Shown one piece after another: positions 44,713-53,738 of a DNA stretch of 64,000 bases. This stretch comes from Anabaena sp. FACHB-1237 (GTDB taxonomy: Bacteria; Cyanobacteriota; Cyanobacteriia; Cyanobacteriales; Nostocaceae): contig NZ_JACJPV010000008.1 in assembly GCF_014696225.1 (NCBI RefSeq), forward strand, positions 90,198 to 154,197, in the 5' to 3' direction. Position 1 is the stretch's first letter. Each line of letters starts with the position of its first letter. Under the pieces are notes generated by a model. The model ran no database searches and was not told where the DNA came from. It saw only the letters and a list, made by a program, of their open reading frames with translations. A program made the position numbers and the translations under genes.

Positions 44713-44961
44713 CTAAATGTTAAATCCTCTTCTGAAACTAACACTAGTTCCATCTATTTTTGACCACCAACTTTGAACTTGATTATCTATTTTGCTGAGA
44801 AATTCTGATATATCATTGATAGTCGCAGGATCTTCACCATATTGTCCGTAGCCAGTATACTCTCCTATGTAACCTCCTACAATACTTGTGAGTTCTTCTG
44901 GGCTAAGATTAGTGAAATCCTCTTGGTTGTTACTAGAATATATGTCAACAATCTTAATCAT
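44713..44961 (-). CDS. Candidate RiPP precursor peptide 3 (different core)
   Basis: An 82-residue peptide with the classic GG-leader pattern LSPEELTSIVGG (Gly29-Gly30), as in Nif11/bacteriocin-type leaders. The core, YIGEYTGYGQYGEDP then a helical part ending WWSKIDGTSVSFRRGFNI, has no similarity to precursors 1 and 2 and contains no Cys but several Tyr, Ser, Thr. GAGGTG is 10 bases upstream of the ATG. First gene of the run. Whether the same kinase/lyase pair acts on it is unknown. Confidence 0.68.
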   Translation of the reverse strand: MIKIVDIYSSNNQEDFTNLSPEELTSIVGGYIGEYTGYGQYGEDPATINDISEFLSKIDNQVQSWWSKIDGTSVSFRRGFNI

Positions 44962-45209
44962 GATCTTTTTTCACCTCTAACTATATACAGAATATAGGAA
45001 AGTAAAAATGTAAGCATTCAGTAATTAGTAATCAGACAATAGTAGCAAGAACATAGCTGAAAGCTAACGGCTGAATACTTACGCAAAAATTTTAACATTC
45101 CTACTCTTTTATTTTGATTTGTTGTCTTTTGAAGTCAAGTTTTTCTGGAGTATTTACTAGACACAATTACTCATTTTTTGTCTTTTTAGAGATCACAAAT
45201 TAAATAACA

Positions 45210-45242
45210 AGAACCCCAATCTCCTTAAGAAATCAGGGTTCT
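45210..45242 (-). terminator. Terminator-like hairpin after the peroxiredoxin gene
   Basis: AGAACCCCAATCTC and GAAATCAGGGTTCT pair around CTTAA, about 38 bp past the peroxiredoxin stop on the minus strand. The rest of the gap 44962-45279 holds no gene that I can see. Confidence 0.5.
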
Positions 45243-45279
45243 GTATAATTGCTGTATAAGTGTTATATCAATTAGTCAA

Positions 45280-45852
45280 TTAACCAACAAATGCTAAACG
45301 AGGTGCTACTTCTGCAGGACGAGGTACACCTTTTAAGTATGCTAAAACGGTATCAGCATCGGATACTTCAAAAGGATCGGTAGGACAGTTATCTTCAAAA
45401 CCTGGTTCGATGAATATCTTCTCAATTTCACCGTTGTTTACAACCATTGCATAACGCCAAGAGCGCATTCCAAAACCAATGTTAGACTTATCTACTAACA
45501 TTCCCATTTTGCGGGTAAATTCGCCACTACCATCTGGTAACAAGAATACATTTTTCGCGCCTTGTTGTTTACCCCATTGGAACATTACAAACGCATCATT
45601 AACTGATAAACAAATAATGCTATCTACACCTTGTGCTTTAAACTGATCATATAGTTCTTCATAGCGTGGTAGGTGAGTAGAAGAACAAGTAGGAGTGAAT
45701 GCTCCGGGTAGGGCAAATAGTACTACTTTTTTACCACTGAAAAGTTCTTCAGTAGTCACATCTTGCCAACGGTAAGGGTTGGAACCTCCCACAGACTCAT
45801 CACGAACACGAGTCTTGAATACTACATGAGGAACGTGAGTAATAGCAGCCAT
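45280..45852 (-). CDS. Type II peroxiredoxin (Prx5-like)
   Basis: A 190-residue thiol peroxidase of the Prx5 class. The peroxidatic Cys is in FALPGAFTPTCSSTHLPRYE; the sequence continues ICLSVNDAFVMFQWG, LLPDGSGEFTRKMGML and WRYAMVVNNGEIEKIFIEPG. It reduces hydrogen peroxide and alkyl hydroperoxides using thioredoxin or glutathione. The ATG at 45852 has AGAGGT upstream; the frame runs to 45915 but that part is not conserved. It faces the PerR gene across a 411-bp divergent region, as sll1621 and slr1738 do in Synechocystis. Confidence 0.9.
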   Translation of the reverse strand: MAAITHVPHVVFKTRVRDESVGGSNPYRWQDVTTEELFSGKKVVLFALPGAFTPTCSSTHLPRYEELYDQFKAQGVDSIICLSVNDAFVMFQWGKQQGAKNVFLLPDGSGEFTRKMGMLVDKSNIGFGMRSWRYAMVVNNGEIEKIFIEPGFEDNCPTDPFEVSDADTVLAYLKGVPRPAEVAPRLAFVG

Positions 45853-45968
45853 AAATACCTCTTTTGTCCTTTGTTCTACCTGTGTTGTGCATCTAAAAAT
45901 CCCAGAAACACTCAAGTTTTTTTACTGCTTGATCATTTACTGGTTGATTGTTATGACTTTTAAACTAT

Positions 45969-45989
45969 AACTCAGAATAGTTCTGAGTT
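45969..45989. promoter_or_regulatory. Candidate Fur/PerR operator
   Basis: Perfect inverted repeat AACTCAGAA, TAG, TTCTGAGTT, 117 bp upstream of the peroxiredoxin start in the region shared with the divergent perR gene. A palindromic 9-bp half-site fits a dimeric regulator; it is not a textbook PerR box (TTATAAT-n-ATTATAA), so operator function is inferred. Confidence 0.45.
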
Positions 45990-46091
45990 AAGAATTAGTC
46001 AATAGTTATAAATACTTATTTTATAATATATTTCTTAAAAAAGTGTCACTCTGAAACAGATACAAGTTATAATAGTGGTTTATATCTATTA

Positions 46092-46213
46092 AGACTTACG
46101 CAAGTGTCACACTAAAAACTTGTTGTAGAGTGTGTCAGATATCAAGAATCTGTTTATTTGCGGCATTTATGCAGTCTGATGTACCCTACCAATGTGCCAG
46201 TTGGGTAATTCCT
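46092..46213 (+). repeat. Dispersed element family C, copy 3 (122 bp)
   Basis: AGACTTACGCAAGTGTCACAC at the left, TGTGTCAGATATCAAGAATC and CCCTACCAATGTGCCAGTTG inside, GTAATTCCT at the right. It ends 50 bp before perR and thus forms part of its promoter region. Confidence 0.6.
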
Positions 46214-46263
46214 GTCTATATAGGATAATTAACCGCTAGTTTAGTAACTATTTAGTAAGTATT

Positions 46264-46680
46264 ATGCAGTATAAAGCTAATGAGATTATTAAAACGTTAA
46301 AAAGTAAAGGTTTGCGAGTAACACCGCAAAGATTTGGGGTATATGCGAATTTACTAAATAGAAAGGATCATCCCACAGTTGAGCAGATTTTAAAAGACTT
46401 AAATCAGGAAGCACCCACATCTTCTCAAGCTACAGTTTATGCTGCACTGCAAACCTTACGAGAAGTGGGTTTAGTGCGAGAAGTATTATTAGAAGAGGGC
46501 ATCTCCCGTTATGATGCTAATATTGCCCCCCATCATCATTTTCGCTGTAGTTGCTGCGGTGCAATTGAGGATATTGACTGGAGTGCCTTCCCCGGTATAG
46601 ATTTAAGTAAATTACGAGTTGGTTTAAAAGTAGAAAGATATGAAGTAACAGTTCAAGGGTTATGCGATCGCTGTTCCTAG
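46264..46680 (+). CDS. perR: Fur family regulator, PerR type
   Basis: A 138-residue Fur-family repressor. The winged helix has KGLRVTPQRFGVYANLLNR and SSQATVYAALQTLREVGLV; the metal-binding part has APHHHFRCSCCGAIEDIDW and the second Zn pair LCDRCS. Divergent location from a peroxiredoxin gene is typical of PerR (FurC of Anabaena), which senses peroxide through metal-catalysed oxidation. Fe-sensing Fur and Zur are the alternatives; context favours PerR. Confidence 0.85.
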   Translation: MQYKANEIIKTLKSKGLRVTPQRFGVYANLLNRKDHPTVEQILKDLNQEAPTSSQATVYAALQTLREVGLVREVLLEEGISRYDANIAPHHHFRCSCCGAIEDIDWSAFPGIDLSKLRVGLKVERYEVTVQGLCDRCS

Positions 46681-46772
46681 CTGTTCCTAAATGAGCTATT
46701 AATAAATAACCTTAGATATCTCATCAATAGTAAAATAGTAGATTAGGCTTATAGCCTGATTTTTGAAGATAT

Positions 46773-47501
46773 CTAATAATTGTGTTTTTCTGTATAAGCA
46801 ATACGTAAACTTTGCACCAAAATAAATAAAGAAGCTATAGTCATTAAACCTCCCCAAAACCAATAGGGTAAAAACAAATATCGCTGCATTTGGGCTGTAT
46901 CAGATAAACCTAAACCTCCCGCACTGTAACTAAATAAATAGTCTACTTGATGATAGGTACTCACACAGGCTTGAACCCCTAAAAATTGCATGGCAAAACC
47001 CTGAATCTTTTTTGATGTTTTCAGAGCAATTCCTAAAATAATTAAACCTAAAATGGGAATTACCAAAAAACCAAATAATGAACGTACCCAAACCAAAGTA
47101 GACAGCAATAAAACCCCACCTAAAACCTTTAAACTCCAGGTACTCAAATTAAAACTGCCAGAAGCAGTAATTAACCAAGAACCAGCAATTGGTGGACCCA
47201 TCGGACCTGCTGCTGCTACTAAACCCGGTCCAATATTGCCCCATGTACTATTTAAAGCATAATGAGCTAGTCCTGAACCATTACTAAAAATTTCTAACTT
47301 ATGAAAATGTCCTCCTAAAATTAAAGCCATTAACCCATGTCCCATTTCATGAAACCAGGTAGCCAGAATTGTAAAAGGATATAAAATATAATTACCAAAA
47401 GGTATTTGCCATAAAACCACTGTAGCGATCGCTGCCACAATTAACCATCTTAAACTCATTTTTTCCCTATCTTTAGCAATTTCTTGATTAACTTCTTTCA
47501 T
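46773..47501 (-). CDS. M50 family membrane metallopeptidase
   Basis: A 242-residue membrane protein with the zinc motif WFHEMGHGLM (HExxH, 51-55) in the first helix pair and six to seven hydrophobic segments. It belongs to a compact M50B-like group common in cyanobacteria and plants, without a PDZ domain. A third ligand is not certain. Probable intramembrane or membrane-associated protease; the substrate is unknown. Convergent with perR. Confidence 0.8.
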   Translation of the reverse strand: MKEVNQEIAKDREKMSLRWLIVAAIATVVLWQIPFGNYILYPFTILATWFHEMGHGLMALILGGHFHKLEIFSNGSGLAHYALNSTWGNIGPGLVAAAGPMGPPIAGSWLITASGSFNLSTWSLKVLGGVLLLSTLVWVRSLFGFLVIPILGLIILGIALKTSKKIQGFAMQFLGVQACVSTYHQVDYLFSYSAGGLGLSDTAQMQRYLFLPYWFWGGLMTIASLFILVQSLRIAYTEKHNY

Positions 47502-47742
47502 AATTTTATTACATCTCCAATTTCTTCCTTAAATGTATCATTTTCTCCTATTAATTGTCATTACCTTTACCACTTGACAAATTTACCAATTTTAATTAAC
47601 ATAAATATACAATTACCTAAATGCTAGTAATTACATTTATAAGTATCTAAGTGACTATCTTAAAAAAGATTATACATCAAAATCTAAAAACCTGTATATT
47701 TTCTGGCTGTCACCTGTTTACCCATCTAAAATTCACAGTAGA

Positions 47743-47850
47743 TACAGCACATTCCATCTACATGAGATACACTATGAACACAGCAAGATGCCTGTGTTAC
47801 AAGGGTTTTATCATTAACATTTGTACCTCATAATAACGGAAACTGCTGTA
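47743..47850 (+). repeat. MITE family A, copy 3 (108 bp)
   Basis: TACAGCACATTCCATCTACA at the left, AATAACGGAAACTGCTGTA at the right, interior ACAAGGGTTTTATCATTAAC. It differs from 51755-51862 by about a dozen bases. The 522-bp gap 47502-48023 upstream of bioY holds nothing else clear. Confidence 0.75.
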
Positions 47851-48023
47851 TTAAATGAGGTTGTGATAGGTTATGAGTGCATACACTATGTAAAAGTCTA
47901 ACTAAATAATTTAAGAGTGCTTTGAACGAACTTTTAAAAAAAACGGCTCATTAATTGATAATCTAATCATCTAAGCAATTGCTATAAATAAAGATCAATT
48001 AATTATATAATTCCATTCCATCA

Positions 48024-48614
48024 ATGTTTGCTGCGTCAAATCAATTATTATGGTCAATGATAGGCTTACTGCTGACCATGGCAGGTACTTTCCTAGAGGC
48101 TTATGGAACTACATCTCCTTGGAGTTGGAGTCAACACGGTATTCAAACCGTACCTTTAGGAGTAAGTTATCAAATAGGTGCTGTATTATTAGTAGGTTGT
48201 TTAGGTGGAAAAAATGCCGGCGCACTGTCACAAATAGCTTACTTAGTCATGGGACTAACCCTATTACCTGTTTTTGCAGAAGGTGGTGGCATAGGATATG
48301 TTAAACTATCACAGTTTGGCTATTTACTAGGTTTTATTCCTGGATCTTGGATTTGTGGTTATTTTGCCTTTAAAGTAAAACCTAAATTAGAAACTTTAGG
48401 TTTTAGTTGTATATGCGGATTATTAACAGTTCATATTTGTGGCATTATCTACTTGATAATTAGTTATATTCTTTTACCCAGTAGAGGAGCAGAAAACCTA
48501 TCCTTATTGCAAGCTATTTTAAAATACTCATGTTTTGCCATTCCTGGACAGTTAATAGTAGTTTGTGCAGTAACTATTATAGCCTATGTGTTGAGACACT
48601 TAATGTTTTACTAG
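48024..48614 (+). CDS. bioY: Biotin transporter BioY
   Basis: A 196-residue integral membrane protein of the BioY family, the substrate-binding S component of the ECF biotin transporter. Features are GTTSPWSWSQHG, TVPLGVSYQIGAVLLVGCLG, GALSQIAYLVMGLTLLPVFA and GFIPGSWICGYFAFK, with six hydrophobic segments. Cyanobacteria often have a stand-alone BioY next to lspA, as here, with no bioM/bioN in sight; it may use a shared ECF module. No biotin operator is visible. Confidence 0.9.
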   Translation: MFAASNQLLWSMIGLLLTMAGTFLEAYGTTSPWSWSQHGIQTVPLGVSYQIGAVLLVGCLGGKNAGALSQIAYLVMGLTLLPVFAEGGGIGYVKLSQFGYLLGFIPGSWICGYFAFKVKPKLETLGFSCICGLLTVHICGIIYLIISYILLPSRGAENLSLLQAILKYSCFAIPGQLIVVCAVTIIAYVLRHLMFY

Positions 48615-48804
48615 AAGTTAGTAGGGGTGTAGCAGTACTAAACCCGTATAAGGAGACATGGGAACCGAATTTCGCCCGTACATGAGCCAGTAGGGGTTAA
48701 TTAACAGTTAAACAATTTCCTCCTACTCCCTGTTCCCTGCATTCATGAGACTATTTTACCAATCACCCCAATTACCAAATTATATTAGTTTTTCCTTATT
48801 CATC

Positions 48805-49281
48805 ATGACTATACGTATCAAAAATCGCCTGTTTTGGATTTCTGCTATAGTAGCAGTATTATTTGATCATCTGACAAAATATTGGGTCGTTAAAAATTTC
48901 CGTTTAGGGGAAACCTTACCCTTAATACCGGGAGTATTTCATTTCACCTATGTAACCAATACAGGAGCAGCCTTTAGTCTTTTCAGTGGTAAAGTAGAAT
49001 GGTTAAAATGGTTATCCCTATTAGTTAGTTTACTATTGATTAGTATAGCCATATTTGGACCTATATTAAGTTTATGGGAGCAACTAGCCTATGGGTTTAT
49101 CTTAGGTGGAGCAATGGGTAATGGTATTGATAGATTTATGTTAGGCTATGTAGTGGACTTTCTGGATTTTCGTGTGATTAATTTTGCTGTGTTTAATATA
49201 GCAGACTCTTTTATTAGTATAGGCATTTTCTTTTTATTACTGGCATCATGGCAGGAAAGATCAACTTCTAGTCATAGATAA
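48805..49281 (+). CDS. lspA: Lipoprotein signal peptidase (signal peptidase II)
   Basis: A 158-residue four-helix LspA. The conserved boxes are DHLTKYWVVKNF, VTNTGAAFSLFSG, GAMGNGIDRFMLGYVVDFLD (catalytic Asp) and FNIADSFISIG (second catalytic Asp). It cleaves signal peptides of diacylglyceryl-modified prolipoproteins, such as the two TolB-like lipoproteins in this window. The ATG at 48805 gives the family-typical length; the frame starts at 48745 with a nonconserved 20-residue extension. Codirectional with bioY. Confidence 0.93.
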   Translation: MTIRIKNRLFWISAIVAVLFDHLTKYWVVKNFRLGETLPLIPGVFHFTYVTNTGAAFSLFSGKVEWLKWLSLLVSLLLISIAIFGPILSLWEQLAYGFILGGAMGNGIDRFMLGYVVDFLDFRVINFAVFNIADSFISIGIFFLLLASWQERSTSSHR

Positions 49282-49475
49282 ACAGAGGTAAATAGGTTCA
49301 AAAATTGCGGAAAATATTTTTGAGAAGGTGTAGTTGATCTAGTGATGGTTTAACTATGGTATGGACTATAGTGACATGATAAAATAATCAAAAATAACTA
49401 AATTTAAAAAATTTAAACTTGTAAACTTACTGCCTATTTTCCCTTGTCTCATTCCTCTTTACGTAATTATAGCCG

Positions 49476-51743
49476 ATGAGTTCTCCACAACCCCCTCAAA
49501 AATCGCCCACCTTGCTAGGTCAAGTGACTCAAGCAATACAAACCATTCATGCTAATGTAGACTTTTCTAAATTAAAACTCAAGGCTAATGCCAAAGTACC
49601 AGAACTATGGGTACAAGATCCGGGAGCAGATAAAGTAGAAGAATATCCCTTATTGGGCGATCGCTATCTCTTAGGTCGTAGTTCCCAATGTGACATCAAA
49701 GTACGTAATCAAGTTGTTAGTAAAATACATCTATCCTTAACCAGAGATTCAAGTCAAGGCGGATCAGTGTTCATCATCAAAGATGAAAAGTCCGTTAATG
49801 GTATTTACTTAGGTAAAAGAAGAATTACAAGTTTAGAACTGCGTGATGGAGACGTTATTACTCTCGGTCCACCAGAACTAGCAGCGTCCGTGAAAATAGA
49901 ATTTAGGAATCCGCCAGCATGGTACATTAAAGTGGCTACTTGGGCGGCATGGGGACTCGGTGGAGTGAGTGCATTAGCTGGGCTGGCCATTGGTGCAGAA
50001 TGGATGAAATTCTCTATCAGACCCTTACCCACAGCTACTAGCGCCCCCATAGTAGTTTATGCTGGGGATGGAGAAACACCCTTGCGTGAACCTCGCAATA
50101 TTAACCATGTAGATTATCCCAAACTATCAGACTTTGGACCTTATTTACCTGCCGCCGTAGTTGCTTCTGAAGACAGTCGCTATTATTGGCATCCAGGAGT
50201 TGATCCTTTCGGTATTTTGCGTGCTGTAATTATTAACAGGCGTAGTGGAGGTGTACAACAAGGTGCAAGTACAGTTACTCAACAAGTTGCCCGTAGTTTA
50301 TTTCGTGATTATGTAGGTAGAGAAGATAGCTTAATGCGCAAAATCAGAGAAGGGGTTGTATCTTTAAAATTAGAAACATTTTATAGTAAAGATGAGATAT
50401 TACTAACTTATCTTAATCGTGTATTTTTAGGAGGAAACACCTCTGGATTTGACGATGCGGCTAAATACTACTTTAATAAGTCAGCTAAAGAATTACAACT
50501 AAATGAAGCAGCTACCCTAGTAGCTATTTTACCTGCTCCTAACGCCTTTGACTTTTGTGGTAGTGGCACAAAAAAATTAAGTGTGGTTGATTATCGCAAT
50601 CGCGTAATCAAGCGGATGCTAACTATGGGTAAAATTAGTCAGGAAGAAGCCAATCGCGCCCGTCGTTCTATTGTACAAGTTAATCCTAAAGTTTGCGAAA
50701 TCCAAGCAAAAACTATTGCTCCCTATTTCTATGATTATGTATTTGAAGAACTCAGATCACTTTTAGGACCTGAAGTTTATAGAGAAGGTAACTATATTAT
50801 TGAAACAAATTTGAATATCTCTATGCAAAAAAAAGCAGAGTTAGCCTTAAATAATTCTGTAAGCAATAGTGGAGCAAGTTTTCGCTTTTCTCAAGGAGGA
50901 ATGGTAACTTTAAACTCCAAAACAGGCGCTATTTTAGCAATGGTAGGAGGAACTAATTATAGAACTAGCCAGTTTAATCGCGCCGTAACAGCAAAGAGAC
51001 AACCGGGTTCTACGTTTAAGATATTTGCTTATGCTGAGGCTTTAAGGCAGGGGATATCCCCATACAAGAATTATTCCTGTAGTTCTTTAACATGGCAAGG
51101 ATTTACTTATAAACCATGTCGTTCCGGTGCTGGTGGTAGTTTAGATATTGCTAGGGGGTTAGCATTGTCAGAAAACCCCGTTGCTTTGAGAGTTGCTAGA
51201 GAAGTGGGTTTGGATAAAGTCGTGGATATGGCCAGGAATTTAGGAGTAAAATCTGAACTGGAGGCAGTACCAGGGTTAGTGTTAGGACAAAGCAGTGTGG
51301 ATGTGTTAGAAATGACAGGTGCGTTTGGAGCGATCGCCAATCGAGGAGTATGGAATCCTCCCCATGCTATCACAAGGATTCTCGATAGTAGCACCTGTAA
51401 AGATCGTAATGACCTAAAAACCTGTGCAGAGATTTATTCTTTTGATAAAGATCCTAGAGGGAATAGACAAGCATTAAAGAAAGGTATAGCTGATCAAATG
51501 ACTGAATTAATGCAGGGAGTAATTACCAGTGGTACAGGTGGAGGTGCTAGGCTGGGTTTAGGCGAAGCCGGAAAAACAGGAACTACTAACAATAACGTTG
51601 ATCTATGGTTTATTGGTTTTATCCCCAATCGTCAACTAGTGACTGGTATTTGGCTAGGTAATGATGATAACACTCCGACTCATGGTAGTAGTGCTCAAGC
51701 AGCCCAATTATGGGGTAAATATATGGGAACAATTACTAAATAG
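49476..51743 (+). CDS. Class A penicillin-binding protein with N-terminal FHA domain
   Basis: A 755-residue bifunctional peptidoglycan synthase. Residues ~58-135 form an FHA domain (YLLGRSSQCDIKV, VSKIHLSLTR, VNGIYLGKRRI), then a membrane helix, the GT51 transglycosylase (ASEDSRYYWHPGVDPFGI, GASTVTQQVARSLF, KDEILLTYLNRVFLGG) and a transpeptidase (PGSTFKIFAYAEAL, SENPVALRVA, KTGTTNNNVDLWFIG). The cytoplasmic FHA domain binds phosphothreonine, so cell-wall synthesis here may be under Ser/Thr kinase control. FHA-PBP fusions are known in cyanobacteria. Confidence 0.93.
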   Translation: MSSPQPPQKSPTLLGQVTQAIQTIHANVDFSKLKLKANAKVPELWVQDPGADKVEEYPLLGDRYLLGRSSQCDIKVRNQVVSKIHLSLTRDSSQGGSVFIIKDEKSVNGIYLGKRRITSLELRDGDVITLGPPELAASVKIEFRNPPAWYIKVATWAAWGLGGVSALAGLAIGAEWMKFSIRPLPTATSAPIVVYAGDGETPLREPRNINHVDYPKLSDFGPYLPAAVVASEDSRYYWHPGVDPFGILRAVIINRRSGGVQQGASTVTQQVARSLFRDYVGREDSLMRKIREGVVSLKLETFYSKDEILLTYLNRVFLGGNTSGFDDAAKYYFNKSAKELQLNEAATLVAILPAPNAFDFCGSGTKKLSVVDYRNRVIKRMLTMGKISQEEANRARRSIVQVNPKVCEIQAKTIAPYFYDYVFEELRSLLGPEVYREGNYIIETNLNISMQKKAELALNNSVSNSGASFRFSQGGMVTLNSKTGAILAMVGGTNYRTSQFNRAVTAKRQPGSTFKIFAYAEALRQGISPYKNYSCSSLTWQGFTYKPCRSGAGGSLDIARGLALSENPVALRVAREVGLDKVVDMARNLGVKSELEAVPGLVLGQSSVDVLEMTGAFGAIANRGVWNPPHAITRILDSSTCKDRNDLKTCAEIYSFDKDPRGNRQALKKGIADQMTELMQGVITSGTGGGARLGLGEAGKTGTTNNNVDLWFIGFIPNRQLVTGIWLGNDDNTPTHGSSAQAAQLWGKYMGTITK

Positions 51744-51754
51744 AGTCACTATCA

Positions 51755-51862
51755 TACACCACATTCCATCTACATGAGGTACACTATAAACACAGCAAGA
51801 TCCCTGTTTTACAAGGGTTTTATCATTAACATCTGTACCTCATAATAACGGAAACTGGTGTG
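51755..51862 (+). repeat. MITE family A, copy 4 (108 bp)
   Basis: TACACCACATTCCATCTACA at the left, ATAACGGAAACTGGTGTG at the right, with compensating changes in both ends (ACACCA against TGGTGT), which keeps the terminal pairing. It begins 12 bp after the PBP stop codon; the rest of the 51744-52104 gap shows no gene. Confidence 0.75.
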
Positions 51863-52104
51863 TTATTCATTTATACTAAGTAAATCGCATTTAGCTAATA
51901 TCCGTGAAAACATATAAGTTAAACGATATATTTTAAGGTAAGCGGTTCATAGTTAATAGTAAAACGTTGAATAGCAAATTGGAGGAAATTTTCTGAAGTG
52001 GATTGTTGATAGAACAAAGATCAAAGTAGAATAAGGTTTACAGAATTTAGTAAATTTTAGAAAAATTCTATCATCACCAACAAAATCAGCTTACTCAAGT
52101 AATT

Positions 52105-53568
52105 ATGTTTGATGCACTATCTGACCGTTTAGAATCTGCCTGGAAAAAATTACGAGGACAAGATAAAATATCATCCTCTAACATTCAAGACGCTTTAAGA
52201 GAAGTGCGTCGAGCTTTGTTAGAAGCGGATGTGAACCTCCAGGTAGTCAAAGATTTTATTTCCCAAGTGGAAGCTAAAGCCCAAGGCATCGAAGTTATTT
52301 CTGGTGTCCGTCCCGATCAACAATTTATTAAAGTGGTTTATGATGAACTGGTGCAAGTGATGGGGGAGGAAAACGTTCCCCTAGCAGAAGTACCAGGTAA
52401 AACCACAATCGTGTTAATGGCAGGTTTACAAGGTACAGGCAAAACTACTGCTACAGCTAAATTAGCTTTACATTTACGTAAATTAGAACGTAGTTGTTTA
52501 TTAGTTGCTACAGACATATATCGTCCTGCGGCTATTGACCAATTAATTACACTAGGCAAACAAATAGATGTACCAGTGTTTGAATTAGGCAGTGATGCTA
52601 ATCCTGTAGAAATTGCCCGTCAAGGTGTAGCACGCGCCCAGGCTGAAGGCATAAATACTGTAATTATTGATACAGCCGGACGCTTACAAATAGATGCGGA
52701 CATGATGGCAGAACTAGCCCGCATTAAGGAGACTGTACAGCCAGATGAAACCTTGCTGGTTGTGGACTCTATGACAGGGCAAGAGGCAGCAAATCTCACT
52801 CGCACCTTTCATGAACAAATTGGCATTACAGGGGCGATACTGACGAAAATGGATGGGGATAGTCGCGGTGGTGCAGCTTTATCTGTGCGGCAAATTTCCG
52901 GAGCGCCTATTAAATTTATTGGGGTAGGGGAAAAAGTTGAGGCTTTACAGCCGTTTTACCCTGACCGGATGGCTTCAAGAATTTTAGGTATGGGTGATGT
53001 TCTCACCTTGGTGGAAAAAGCCCAAGAAGAGCTAGATATAGCAGATGCAGAGAAAATGCAGGAGAAAATCCTGGCGGCTAAATTTGATTTTACCGACTTT
53101 CTCAAACAGATGCGGTTATTGAAAAACATGGGTTCATTCGCTGGACTGATGAAAATGATTCCCGGTATGAATAAACTCACAGAGGATCAGTTAAAAGAGG
53201 GAGAAACTAAGCTAAAACAGTGTGAAGCCATGATTAGTTCTATGACTTTACAAGAACGCAAAAATCCAGATTTGTTAAGTAGTTCTCCTAGCAGGAGAAG
53301 AAGAATTGCGTCGGGATCTGGCTATAAAGAAGCAGATGTGACTAAATTAGTGGCAGACTTTCAAAAAATGCGATCGATGATGCAGCAAATGGGACAGGGC
53401 AATTTTCCCGGAATGCCAGGAGGAGGAATGTTTGGTGGAGGAGGAAGGGGCAACGCCCTAGAAGCCGGCAACCGTCCTGCCCCTGGATGGCGTGGTTATC
53501 CTGGTGGTGCACCAGTGGCTAAAAAGAAGAAGAAGGAAAAGAAGAAAAAAGGATTTGGTACGCTTTAA
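52105..53568 (+). CDS. ffh: Signal recognition particle protein Ffh (SRP54)
   Basis: A 487-residue SRP54. The N-domain helix bundle (ALSDRLESAWKKLRGQDK) is followed by the G-domain with GLQGTGKTTATAKLA, DTAGRLQIDADMM and LTKMDGDSRGGAALS, then the Met-rich M domain (FLKQMRLLKNMGSFAGLMKM, GMNKLTEDQ). The C-terminal Gly-rich and Lys-rich tail (VAKKKKKEKKKKGFGTL) is normal for cyanobacteria. It targets nascent membrane proteins with 4.5S RNA, which is not in this window. Confidence 0.96.
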   Translation: MFDALSDRLESAWKKLRGQDKISSSNIQDALREVRRALLEADVNLQVVKDFISQVEAKAQGIEVISGVRPDQQFIKVVYDELVQVMGEENVPLAEVPGKTTIVLMAGLQGTGKTTATAKLALHLRKLERSCLLVATDIYRPAAIDQLITLGKQIDVPVFELGSDANPVEIARQGVARAQAEGINTVIIDTAGRLQIDADMMAELARIKETVQPDETLLVVDSMTGQEAANLTRTFHEQIGITGAILTKMDGDSRGGAALSVRQISGAPIKFIGVGEKVEALQPFYPDRMASRILGMGDVLTLVEKAQEELDIADAEKMQEKILAAKFDFTDFLKQMRLLKNMGSFAGLMKMIPGMNKLTEDQLKEGETKLKQCEAMISSMTLQERKNPDLLSSSPSRRRRIASGSGYKEADVTKLVADFQKMRSMMQQMGQGNFPGMPGGGMFGGGGRGNALEAGNRPAPGWRGYPGGAPVAKKKKKEKKKKGFGTL

Positions 53569-53666
53569 TAATAATGGAAAATTGAAGATTGATAATTAGG
53601 GTTTGATAAAAAAGTCCTGTCGTGGGGGTAAGGAATAGAACGGAATCAATAAAAAATAAAATTATC

Positions 53667-53738
53667 TAGGTTGGCTTGGGCAACAAAACCCAACATTTAC
53701 AAGGATTTTTTGGGTTTCACTTTGTTCAAACCAACCTA
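53667..53738. repeat. Palindromic element family D, copy 2
   Basis: TAGGTTGGCTTGGGCAACAA and CTTTGTTCAAACCAACCTA with an AACCCAACA/TTTGGGTT inner stem; related to 13541-13636. The 53569-54733 gap also holds family F copy 2 (54214-54281) and a short palindrome ACAGCAGATTTGAGG near 53790, and no recognisable gene before 54734. Confidence 0.5.

Noticed and set aside
47651..47833. 60-codon ORF 5' of bioY
   Set aside because: Half of it lies in a MITE family A copy; no ribosome site or protein pattern.
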